Shown: piece by piece, positions 50,992 through 63,200 of the stretch
How the letters are laid out: every line of letters begins with the position of its first letter
How positions within the stretch are numbered: position 1 is the first letter of the stretch
Assembly (NCBI GenBank): GCA_000499405.2
Contig: HG738137.1
Span: 496,001-560,000 of the forward strand
Reading direction: 5' to 3'
Length of the DNA: 64,000 nt
DNA from: Onchocerca volvulus
Lineage: Eukaryota; Nematoda; Chromadorea; Rhabditida; Onchocercidae
Position numbers and translations under genes: made by a program
The notes under the pieces: generated by a model
What the model saw: only the letters and a program-made list of their open reading frames with translations
Database searches by the model: none
Told to the model about the DNA's origin: nothing

Positions 50992-51987
50992 TTAGAAGCA
51001 AGGTGAAGGAGGAGTAAACAAATCTGCATTAGTCGAGACAGGGATTGATTCTCGAGAAAGGCTAGCACTAAGATTGCTTTTCTCTTGAAGTTTCGACTTT
51101 CGTCTAATTAAAGTAAAAAGAGTGTAACTAAATGTTAGATAGTTGCGAAAAATGATCCTTCGCAATTTTCCTAAGATATATTTTGAACAACGAGAGGAGC
51201 AGGGAAACTGAAAAAATGTACGATTTTGAATTTTCAAGAAATTCATTAGTATGGCGAAATTATTATTAAAAATTGATTTTTTTTTCTTTTTTGCAAATGT
51301 AATCAAGGCAAAATTACTCATTTGACAAGATTAACAAAAAGAAAAAGGTTAAAGTTCAACCAAAGAGTTCTATCTATTTCATCTCTTTCCTCTTTTACGT
51401 CCATTTCCGCTCTGTAAAGCTGAGAAAGTAATACTGCTATTTCTTGTTGATAATTTTTCATTTGTTATCATTTATGAAACAAAACTTAATATTTTCTTCC
51501 TACTATTTAAATAATGATAATGCAATAATAATGAAATATCTCAAAAAAAGACATAAGAAAGGAATGAAAAAGTACATTTAACGTTTAGCGAAAATCAAGT
51601 AACGAATCATTATTTTACCGAATAATTCTATTTTTCAATAGAGATGAACATTATTTGTTCGGATAAAGTCTAGCATTTGCCTCGTCATCTTCTGACAGCT
51701 TCATATCGATAAATAAATAAATATGTAAACAAACAAGTAAATAAACATATATTTACATAAATTGAAATTAATGACAGACATTTATATGTTTAAAATTGTC
51801 ATTAAAATTATTTTTTTCGAAAGACAAAGTGAAAAATTTGACATGATGAGTGAGAAATGTCTAAAAAAGTGTTCATGAAGAAATGTATGTGTACATACTT
51901 TTGCAAGTACACCAATCTTTCAAATTTAATCCTTTGATCCTCGAGTTCTGCAATAAATTCCGTCGAACTTTCATTTTTCAAATTCAT
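50992..51987 (-). CDS. small two-exon gene or 3' end of a larger one, not recognised
   Basis: Exon 51987-51899 starts at an ATG directly after an in-frame TGA and encodes a charged helical stretch (MNLKNESSTE..., ELEDQRIKFERLVYLQ). It ends at a canonical donor GTATGTACA. Exon 51103-50992 follows a strong acceptor (ACTTTAATTAG), is phase-compatible (both phase 2) and continues RKSKLQEKSNLSASLSRESI, then PPSPCF, TAA. Product 66 aa, soluble and Ser/Lys-rich, with no signal or membrane segment. A longer last exon starting at a TTTTTTCAG near 51213 is also in frame with the ending, so other structures are possible. No leader-splice acceptor is seen before the ATG, so upstream exons may be missing. 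Confidence 0.35.
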
Positions 51988-54900
51988 TCATTATCAATAG
52001 TAAATAAGTTAAAAGAAAGAGATGTTATTTGATTAATAAAGTGAGAAAGTAAAGTGAATTTATTATTATTGACTAACCTCAAAGTTCCATTCATTGTTTT
52101 TCATATTGTGAAAAAACGAGCAAAGCGAAAAACAAAAATAAAAGTGTAAATGTAAATGTAAATGAATCAAAATATAAACAAACAAACAAAAAATATGAAG
52201 GAAAAAAGTGTAAATATTTATTTCATGCATTCCCTTCAATTTAATTATCGATTAATCTTACTAAAATGTAACATTTGGAAGAATTATTTATTGTTAAACA
52301 TACTTTTCCTTATTTAACTATTTCAACCACTTTCCTATTTATCAATTGCATATCATTTCGAATTATCAAAATATCCAATAAATTTCTTTCTTAGTTATTA
52401 CAACATTATGGCTACTACTAATCGTAATAAAATTCTACCCAAAAAATTTACTTTTAACCTATACAAAAAATCAGCCAAAGTAATCTTATATGAAAGATAT
52501 GAAAACTTCATCTGCATATTTGCGGTAAAATGGATAAACAAAAACAAAAAAAAGTAGAATAAAACTTTCAAATGATCATAGAACTAGAAATCAACTAAAC
52601 TGATTGAAATAATTAATTATTCCGTTTTTGGTGATATTGTGATAACTCTCTTCGATGTCAGCCATGTCACTATCAATTATCTTGCTGATCTTTAGATCAG
52701 ATTTGTACCTTTATTCATCTATTTATTATTTTACCATAACTTTATGAAATGATGCAACTACTAATTATATCATTAATTATTGATTGCAATCAATGATAGG
52801 TTATCAGAATTTAATAAAAGTAAATTTCGCTGAAATTTCAAAAATTCCCAGATGATATGGTGGCATAGAATTAATTGAGCGAGAATCAAGAAAAAAGAAA
52901 TGTAAGATGTTGCCTTCTACGTATGAATTTATACATCGATATATGTCTGTAACATGTAGTCCATCTATGAAAGTTTCTTGTCATTATTCGGCGCCGGTGC
53001 CAAATGTCGCCTTTTTTTGGCTCCTGTCGCCCAAGTGGTTATTTTATGTGTGTAATGTACATATATCTGTAGATATGTAAGTGTCAAGAGAAAATGTCGT
53101 TTGATCTATGATCAACATTATCACTGATGATAATTTTGCCAGATTGGATGCTTATTGGAAATACTAAATCGATTGATCATGATTATTACGATTGTTATCA
53201 TCATATCATTAAATCATCATCAAAATAAGGAAGAGCAATAAAATTTTTGATAAAATCGAAACATATGAATCTCTATCGCCTGAAATTTCTTCTGATATAC
53301 ATAGAAATTTTACAATTCTTGGAATGATTTGAAATTGAAAGAAATTTTCTTCTGCAGTTCATTTCAATATGAACGATTAACAATTGCAAGATTCTTTAAT
53401 TCAATTCACATATATGACAGGAAAACAATCGCATTTGCTAACGGAAAATGCTCATTCTGTAAAAGCTGTTGATGAAAAGAAATTTTTAAAACTACCGAAA
53501 AGAAGAAATTCAATTTAAATGAATTTTAAAATAAAAATTTCAAGAATCAAATTCATTCAAGTTATCTGTTCGTAATGATGAAAAATGAAATTTGATATAT
53601 TATAGTACCAAATTTATTGTTATTCGATTTATAAGTGAAACATGAATAAATGAGATAATAATGAAATAGCTGATTAAATCATCTGATAGGTTCTACTTTG
53701 ATTTCAAAATTCCTTCAGGAAATTTTAAAAGAAATCAGGACTTTTTATTTCTCAGTCACCAAATGACTAGAATAAAATAACTAACCTAGTTTAATCAGTC
53801 GTTGTTTCAATTTCCATACAGCAAAAAAAAAAAAAAAAAGAAAAAAATGAGAAACAATACAAGAAATCTCAGACCAAAAGATTTTCTAAATGATCTGAAT
53901 TTCTTCGATTGTTTCAAAATTATTTCATAATTTATGCCATTTTTGTTTTAGCAATAAAAAAAAAAAAAGATTTTCTCTAAAAAGATGAAAGATTGAAAGA
54001 AATATCAGTCAAAACTAGTTATTTTTCTTCTATAAAAATATTTGAAAAATGAAAGAATTTGTAGGGAAAACGAGCCGAGGTAATTGAAATGGAAAGGAAA
54101 GAATTAGCTAATTTTATTGCGAGAAAGAGTTGATGAAAATATTTGCGACAAATCTAATTCAATTTTGCTAACGATTATTTCCGAATAATTCCAATTATAT
54201 ATCTGTCATTAGTAAATAAATAATAAGTAATAAAAAAGCAATTTTCTTGACAATTCACTACTTCAATCACAACATATAATCATATAAATGGAGAATGAGA
54301 AAATGCGTTAAATATTTCTTAGTATATTATTATTATTAAATTAATAAAGAAATGAGAGTTTTAGTAAAATTCTTTGGTATTTATATAATTTGTTATAAAA
54401 AGCATTTCGCATCATATTTTCATCGACGAACTGTTTTCCACTGTTTAATATTGTCGCAATCTTGCGAAAGGTCAAAAATCATTTCTTACTTTTTGCTTCA
54501 TCAGGTAAGCAGATAATAAGCATTTGGGAAGGGAAAATGAAGCGCTTTAATTTTATTTGCATATTTTTCAACTACAAATATTAGAATCCAATTTGAAATT
54601 AACAGTTTCTTTTCTTCTTTTTTTGACTTTATGCGATAATGAAAAAAAAAAAATATTTTCATAATTGAAAAAAAATTACTCAAATATTATATTCGGAAAA
54701 ATTAAACCATCATCAATCAAACTTGTGAATGCTCAACATTTTGATAGCATAATATATCACTCGATTTGAAATCTAAATATAAAAATGATATATTTACTTG
54801 AAAATGTAATAAATTTTTAAAAAAATGAAAAATTTAAAGAATAAAAAAAGGCACAAAATAAAATGAATCTATTCATTAAACAAAATTTTATTTTGATTTG

Positions 54901-57203
54901 GAAAAATTGTAAATTCAAAAGAAGAATTAATATTTTATTTTTTTTTTTTAAAGCTAAAATCGAACAAAAACGTTTATGTCCTTAGGCTATATATTTGAAA
55001 ACATGGGTAGAAGAAAAATAATTAAAAAAAAAAAAATAAAATAAATTCCTTCAGCTAGTCATTCAAACCAATCATGCTATTAGTCAACTATCCTGACAAA
55101 TGGAAGCATTCTTTTTTTTTTTCAAATTTTTGAAAACCTCCCACTAAGGTAATTGGAAGAGTAAATAAGAAAAAAAGCGACTTATTCTTTTAAATCAATA
55201 ATATATGCAATGAATTTTCAGACATGAAAGAAAAAAAATTAATAAAAAATTAATTTATATGGAAATTTTTAAAAAAATTAAATTTTATTTTGCACGTTTA
55301 ATCGTTCTCTCTTTTCAAAAACAGTCTACAAAAAAGTGTCATTTTTTAATTCATTGGATAAAATGACTTATCTTAATGTTGTATTTTTGATTTTGCAAAA
55401 ATTCCTAACAAATTTATTGTTACCTTAAATAAGATCAATAATTGATTAAAGTGATCAAAATTGATTATTGTTTATTAAGATGAAACAAACGGATTTCCTA
55501 TTTTAAGGAAAAATTGCTTGAATAATCGAAAGAATTAAAATTTGAATTTTCAATCTTTTTCAATCACAAATAGTTGATGAAGAAAGATAATCAAATTCCT
55601 AAAAAAAAAGCTAACATGTATGTTTATTTTGTTTGAAATAAGAAATAGAATAAACTTTAGAAGAAGATAAAAATTCATTATCATCAAAATCATCGCCATC
55701 ATTATCTATTACCATAATCTTAAATAATTGGCAAAAAGAGTGATATAGATGAATGAGATTACCGTAACAAATGTTTCTTCAACAGATGGTCATCAAATAA
55801 TTGTCCAGATAAATAATTAATCGCTTCGGTGCTTACTAATTATTGTTTAATTATTCATTAGATTAAAGTAATACTTCTTTCTTGAAAATTTATGAAAAAT
55901 GTTGACAGGAATAATTTGCTATTTTATGAAATTTTCATAGAGGAAAAAACGTTTGAAACAATTAATCTTTAAATTAATGAAATTTTTAAACAAAGAAAGA
56001 TAAAACAACAAATACGAGGAAATAGCACGAAAAAAAAAAGATGACAAAATTTTTGAATGTTGATATGAAAAACAAAAATTGAAAAATAAAATTGATGAAG
56101 TAATAAATAGAATAAACATATAAAGTCGAGAAAATATTCGATAATTGAGAAGAGGAAATGAAGTGTGATAATACTTGATTCATATTGAATTTTAATTAAT
56201 CAAAAAATCAATTCATAATATTTCAAAAGAGATAATTAACTGTTGATTTTTTTTAGTAACTAAGCTTTTATATGTAAAGCACTACTTCGATAAGTTATTC
56301 GAATTTGTAATCTTTATCATAGAACTAAATAGATAACAGAAAAACTGTCACTATTTTTATCCTCATTTATTTTCAAAATTTAAAATTAAAAAAATTATTC
56401 AAACAATATCAATTGCTAGGATGTTTGATTTTTTACGAGAAGCAACAAATTTCGATTAAAAAATAATTGAAAAAAGATTGCATATTAATTATCGACTCAT
56501 TTAATGTGTTTAATTTAATTTAACATTTTTAATAACTTCAGAGAATAAGGCGATAATTGTTATTGAAATCAGTTAATTTATCACTGATATCTTCGCTAAT
56601 TGATGATTGATTCTTCTCATTATATTCCAAAAATCGTTTCTTTTTTCTTTTTTTTTTTTGAAATTTGCAAATTTTTACTTTCTTATTTCGTACTGCACAA
56701 CTGCTACTGGCTTTGCTGAATTGTTTTCACTAATATTTCAAGAAAATAAGAAAAGTACAAATCGTAAATTCAACTATTATAATGAAAGAAAACAAAAATA
56801 AAAAAATGAAAGCTTCGTTACTTTTGTTTTCAATTTTTTGAATAAAAATTTACTCTTGCACTGTACGAAATCTTGACTTATTATTTACATCGTAATGAAC
56901 ATTAAGTAGTAATTTTCATAATAATTGTTAATTTTAGTAAAATTAAACAAAAATTATAAGATGAAATTAGAGAGATAGTTTGCGATAAAAAGATGGCGAA
57001 AAAAAAATGATATAAAAATATTGTTTATTTTAGTAAACCATTAATACACAATAGAACATTTAAAATTAAGAAATGGTAATACCAATTTAATAACAATTTA
57101 AGAAAGTGACAAATCAATAACCAACAGATAAATAACTAATTATTCTTTTAACAACAATGACTTTTAAGCCTCAAAATATTCGCAACAAAACACTCAATTT
57201 AAA

Positions 57204-57204
<1 letters not shown>
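51988..57204. other. unresolved region with a few exon-like patches
   Basis: Mostly A+T-rich DNA. More complex patches: 52084-52135 (minus: ATG-led MKNNEWNFE before a GTTAGT donor), 52610-52705 (open on both strands; minus reads ISKIIDSDMADIEESYHNIT) and the G+C-rich spot at 52985-53045. None could be joined into a gene. Confidence 0.35.

Positions 57205-57240
<36 letters not shown>
57205..57240. repeat. 36-base poly(A) tract
   Basis: Uninterrupted run of 36 A, followed by GAAAAAATGGGGACAAAAGC. Could be the tail of an old retroposed RNA or simple slippage. No target-site duplication was identified. Confidence 0.85.
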
Positions 57241-57242
<2 letters not shown>

Positions 57243-60200
57243 AAAAATGGGGACAAAAGCCACCTGTCGCCTAGCATAAACAAAACAACGAATTCATTTC
57301 ATAAAAGCTAAAATTTCCATTTTTTTCAACAATAACTTTTTTGCAAAATTTTATTTTAAAGATTTCTCATTGTTATGTGCCTGATTTTTTTACTTCAATC
57401 AAAAATACTAGTAAAATTCCAACGATATTGGAGCAGGAAAATTTTCTCGAGAATGCATCATAAATAAAAGTCACTTCATAGCCACATTTTAATGACAATT
57501 TAAACTTTCTTACACTATAATTTATGATAAAACGGACTTGAAACATCACATTTCATGACCTCTATTCGAAAATTAATACCTTGAATATGTCACAAAAGCT
57601 GAAGTTTGAAAAAAGATGAATGAATAATTAGAACCTGAAAAGAAATCTAAATTTAAAAGTATTTATCTCGAATTTCGAAAACAAAAAATGAAAGAAATTG
57701 GAAAGGAAATAAAGAAATAAATCAAATGAAATAATTATTGATATGATCAAGTTTAACAAAGTATAGCAAAAATTATTATCTTATAATGATTTTAGAGAAA
57801 AATTAGTATCTATTAATGATTCTATCATTCCCTTAAATTTCGTAGTTTTCATCTCCTCTAAATCCGAGAACATGAATGATCAATGTGATGATCCGTTGAA
57901 ATGCAACTAAAATTAATATCTGATAATGATTATCATTCTTTCTACTTTCTTTACTAATTAAGATAAAGATTATAGTAAATGATTAATACTTGGAGAATTC
58001 AAAAAAAAAAAAATTTCTTTTTCTTTCCATTTCATGATAAGAAATAATAACGAATATTCTTCATACTATATAAAACTAATTATTAATTAATAGTTGAATT
58101 GATTTTTAATTGTCATATTTAACTATTGCTAATTATTAACTCATACAAATGCAATAGACATATTATGATTTAAAGAGTAAAATAAATTAAATTGATAATA
58201 TGAAATGAAAAAAAAATTCGAAAAATTTATCAATTAACAATTTTCCGATTGGTAAAAGTTACAAATAGCAGACAATATTTACAACAGATTAGTGCAAAGA
58301 GTTAAGAATAGCAATGAACGAGAGAGTAAATGATAACATCTGATAACATCTTAACATCTCATTCTTCCTTTTCTTTTTTTTTCTTTTACATTCTTTAATA
58401 TTGAAATGAATATATATATATGTTTGTATATTTATTTGAATGCGCATACAAACATATATGTCTACTGATTAGATAAGATCAAATTCTTTTTTTTTTTTTT
58501 TCTTTCATTTAATTCTATAGTCAATGAAAAATTTGCATTTCTTCAGTCCGATTTTTCATCTCTTTTTTTTTTTGTTTTGTTTTTTTTTTTTTGAAAAAAG
58601 TACTAAAAATATTTAAAAAAAATTGATGAAATGATTTTTCTTCCTTTCATTTTCTTTTCTTTTGGGAAGAAGAATTTAGGCGAGGAAGAAAAGAAAAAAG
58701 TGGAATAGTCAAAATTTTGCCATTCTTTTACAAATACGAAAATTTCCAATTGACAAGTTCCTTTTCTTTTTTTTTCCTTGTTAATCAAACAATTTTAATT
58801 TCCACTCTTTTTAATGAATATATATTATATATATTATAAATATATATCACATACTTATTTCATATCTATTCCTTTTTTCTATTTACAAAAAAAAAAAAAA
58901 AAAAAAACTGAAAATTTCTTTATTGACGACACATTGAAATTTGAAATTCCTAGTATTTCTATTCGATATTTCAATAAATAACATTTCTGCAATTATTTCC
59001 TAACGTCTTAAGTTTTAACAATTTTATGTATTTCATATTCGTCAAAATGAAGCATTGAAGGACTTTGCTCTTTTTCTCATTAATCATTTACATTATAGCA
59101 AGCAAAAACAGAAGAAAAAAGCCCAGGTCCGATAATAATTTCAGAAATTGAGAATTATTTTAAATTTCCAAAGAAATGAAATCTCAGATTACTATGAATC
59201 GGTACTCATCAAAAATAAAAATTTCAACAATTGATCTTTATTTGTATGAGCAAACAAAAAAAAAAAGCAAGCAAAATCACCCATAACTATTGCATATAAT
59301 TGAATTCGTACAATAAAATTTGAATTCTTAGAAACGTCAAAGACATCCAAGATTGATAGAAAATACAAAACTTCTCCCTCCTAATTGCAAAACGTAATTA
59401 AGTGAAATTTTCCTTGATATGACTACATAATTAATGATCTCTCATTATGCATGTTATTTTTTTTAACCAAATATTCCATCATTTAAAAGACCTCCAGAAT
59501 CAATTTCTTGAAATTAGACATTTTCAGTTGGAATAGCTATAGCAGCAGCTAAGTTCTAATCAATATTTTACCTTAGCGTTTCTCAAATTACCTCGTCCGG
59601 ATTATCTTCCAAAAATTCATGAAACGAAAAAAAAAAGAATCATTTGTATAAAAAAGTAATAAAAAGAGGAGATAAAAATTTGCAGCTGTATTCATCATAT
59701 TTTCCACTAATTATCAAAATATTTCTCATCATAATTTCTATATATCTTTGTTCGACTCTGAAATTTAAATTTCTAATCCATCTTCTTTAAATAAATATAC
59801 CACAGAGGAATATTCAGATAAACATAATGTAATATGCAAATGCTTGCAAAAATTACACTAAATTTCTTAAAAATTGCAAGGGATTTCAAAAGTTTGTCTT
59901 TTTTAATTTAAGAAATGTCGAAAGATTATTTGCCTAAAAGAAATTGAAGAATGAAAGGAGTTAGAATAACAACAAAATAAAGTCTGAAAATCTTCCAGAA
60001 TAAAAAAGTCAAAGCACAAGACTAGAAAAAATTCATGGAATGTAATAAAGTGGCATCAAAATAAAAAAGTGTATAATGCCAAACCATAAAAGTTGAACAG
60101 AAAAATAATAACAAGCAAAATTTTCCATGCCGGAATTTACCAATAAATTGCACAAAAACTATCGGTAACAAATAGATATTCTAAGAGAAATATAAGACTG

Positions 60201-60260
60201 CCCGAAAAATAATGATATGCAGAAGTTGCAGAATAAACTGCGCAAAATTTTGTTGTGGCT
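57241..60260. other. pash-1 3' flank, no gene seen
   Basis: A+T-rich with several T- and A-runs and an (AT)n-like patch near 58820-58850. A possible minus-strand ATG exon near 59622-59593 (MNFWKIIRT..., donor GTAATTTGAG) is isolated. Confidence 0.4.
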
Positions 60261-60266
60261 TTTATT
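60261..60266 (-). terminator. poly(A) signal overlapping the pash-1 stop codon
   Basis: The minus strand reads CTTTAATAAAAG: the TAA stop (60267-60265) and the AATAAA hexamer overlap by two bases, implying a 3' UTR of only a few tens of bases if this signal is used. Confidence 0.5.
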
Positions 60267-63200
60267 AAAGATCAATTCTTAAAACCGATAAGGCATCTGG
60301 ATGTGTTGCCGCGTAATTGGCCGAAGCCTGGGCTGATTCTATCTCATTCACCGGTTCATTGGTTGCGGATAATTTTGGTCGCTTCGATACATTAGAAGTT
60401 TCAATTGACTGCTTTGATTTCGATAATTTCAGCATTTCCATTCGCAATTTTTCCAATATTGCATTATTCGGCTCCAGTGCTGAGCTTTCCTTGGTACGAT
60501 TTCCTACAAAAATTAATGTGCAGAAGAGTGTTAAAGAAATTTTAAATTCTAATTCTCGAAAATTATGAAGAATCTGACCCAGCTTTAATAAATTTAGAAA
60601 TAAAATAAAATAAAATGTGCATACCTTGTAATTTGATTATACTCTGCCGACTTTTTCGAGCTTCTTGCTGCTTTTGTTGTGTTCCATGCCCGTAAAGACG
60701 TATGAGAGAACCCCACGTATCGAGCTAAAATCAAGATGTTTAGATTTTACAAAAATTTGATCTTTGAAACAAAATAGCAAGATCAAAGATGGTCCTTTGT
60801 AACTGTCTTTTCCTTTCAATATCACATATAACTTAAGCTTAAATTTCATATACAATAAAAAAAAAATGAAAAAATTCTCTCCATAATTTTATTCCTTTCT
60901 TCCAAGATAGATACTCCTGTAATTCAACAAGTGATTTTTACCACAAGATAGAAGCACATATCATACTATCTTTACCAAAGAATTTGACCATTTGAATATT
61001 CAAATTTGTAATCATGACCATTGGAATATTCAAATTTGTAATCATATTTTAAAATCCATAGAATGAAAATTTATTGTTGACAACAAATAAAGATTTCTTC
61101 GCGACATATCAAATTATTGTTATTTGTTAAAGCGAATATTATCATATCAGATAGTAATTTTTGCAAAATGTAAAATGCTACACAAATCATGATTATGCAA
61201 GAAATTAATCGAATAATATCTATGCAAGGGAAGAGAATTTTTTGCTTTGTAAAAAAAGTAAACGAACGGCTTTTAATAAAGAGTTAAATACTCAGTTTTT
61301 CAAATCTTACGAAAAATTTCAAATTTTCATGAAGATACTAACATTAGGATGCAATTTTTTGAGCATTGCTTGAGATGCTTTCTGTTTGCCCTCACGTTTA
61401 TTTGCGCAAATAACGGAAACACGATGTTTGCCGACGACCATATCGAATTGATGACGCTGATGTTTGACCCTTACCGAATGAACTTTTATCTCTGTATCGC
61501 CGTATGCTGCATTTCGTTTTAGACATTCCTGAATTTCTTTATTTTTGCTAATACACAAGAAAAAAAGAAATATCAGAAAAAGTAACCTGGTCGCCATGAA
61601 TGGGAAATTCTGAAATAGTATGTCAACTATTGGCATGTTAATAACATTATTTTTATAGAAATACAATAGTAATTCTTAGATTGTAAAACGGCTAAATGAA
61701 TAAGACCATTACTAATCTGACGAGACTATCATTAAATTTTTGTTTTGAAAAAAAGATCGAACTTGAAATTTTATGGTCTGCAAGAAATTTAAAAACTGAA
61801 TTCGAAAATTTCAGAAATCAGAAACTGGAAAATGAATTAAAAAATTCATGAAATATATCAACTTGAAGATTTAATATGAAGATTTATGATATCTCAAATT
61901 TTAAACAGTAAATCCGAAAGTTAAGAAAATATTGCAAAATAAATAGTTGAATTCGAAACTCATAAAATAGGCATTCAAATTTGGAAAACACCCCGGAAAA
62001 CGAAATTTAAGGATTAATGTAGTTAATTTGCATTTTAAGAAATGAAAAACATCTAATATCTAAAAATATGTTATAAAATAAGAAAAACATTAATTTTCTA
62101 GTTTTAAAAACAAATTGGAAATGCTAAAAATTTTTAAGATGCGAATAAATTTAGGCAATGTTCTAGAGTTTGTAAGTATGCAAAAATACTATTGACCAAC
62201 AATAAGCAATGATTAAGTAAAAGTTAAAATGTAATTAACCTGAAGTAACAAATATGGTGACGGTTGGCCAGCTCTAGCGGATAAATCAAATATTCGCGAA
62301 TCCTCTATTGGTAACATATCAAATAGTGCTACCGCATCTTCTTTATCGCTTTCTGCCTCATCTTTCCTGGAAAGTTGAAATTTCAGTTTAAGAAATTAAC
62401 AGCTTGAAGTTACAAAAATGGTAAATTTATCAATTTTCTATCCAAATGAAACAAAGAAATTATTTCCCCTGATAATTTATAATGAAGAACTGATTAATAA
62501 CAATGAATAAATGAAGACAATATATGTATTTAAAAATGCATCGAATATGTTAACTTCCTCGTCAGTTCTTTCGGCTAGAAAAATTTTAAAAAAGTATAAC
62601 ATTAGAAGATTTTCAATTCATTATTTTCTTTATGTAAGATTTTTCTATAATTTAAGTCGTTATGGAATGAAATTCCGATTTCAGTCATAAAATATGGATG
62701 TGATATCCAATAAAATATCAGACCATATCAAATCATGCATACAAAGATGAACCAAAGCATAGAAACAAGTCCTCGACTAATTATAGCATGCTGAGGACAA
62801 AATGAATTTTGAAATCCTTTACTTCTCTAGGAATAAGTCAAGTAATTTTGAAATCCTATAATTTTTTTACTAACAAAATGACTTACACTTTCTTATCACT
62901 TATAGCAATACCCTCCGGATCAAATTCAACATCCGGTATCAAAACTTTTAAAGCATTTCGCGCGGCATCCAGTTTAGCAGTTTTTTTGCTATTACCACAA
63001 CCCGTACCGAGAACTACGAAATCAGCATCTAAACATGTAAAAAATAAATTTCTATTATTTTATTTGTAAATTTGATCAAATAACTAGTTATACACCTAAA
63101 TATCATTCGCAATGTAAATAATCGCGAAATATGAATAACATTAAATTGAAACCTGTATCTCATAGTATTCATTACACTGTTATGGCATTTAACAAGTGAT

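Noticed and set aside
54992..55012. TGAAAACATGGGTAG resembling miR-71
   Set aside because: It has a one-base deletion relative to miR-71, the 3' end differs and no pairing arm is visible nearby.
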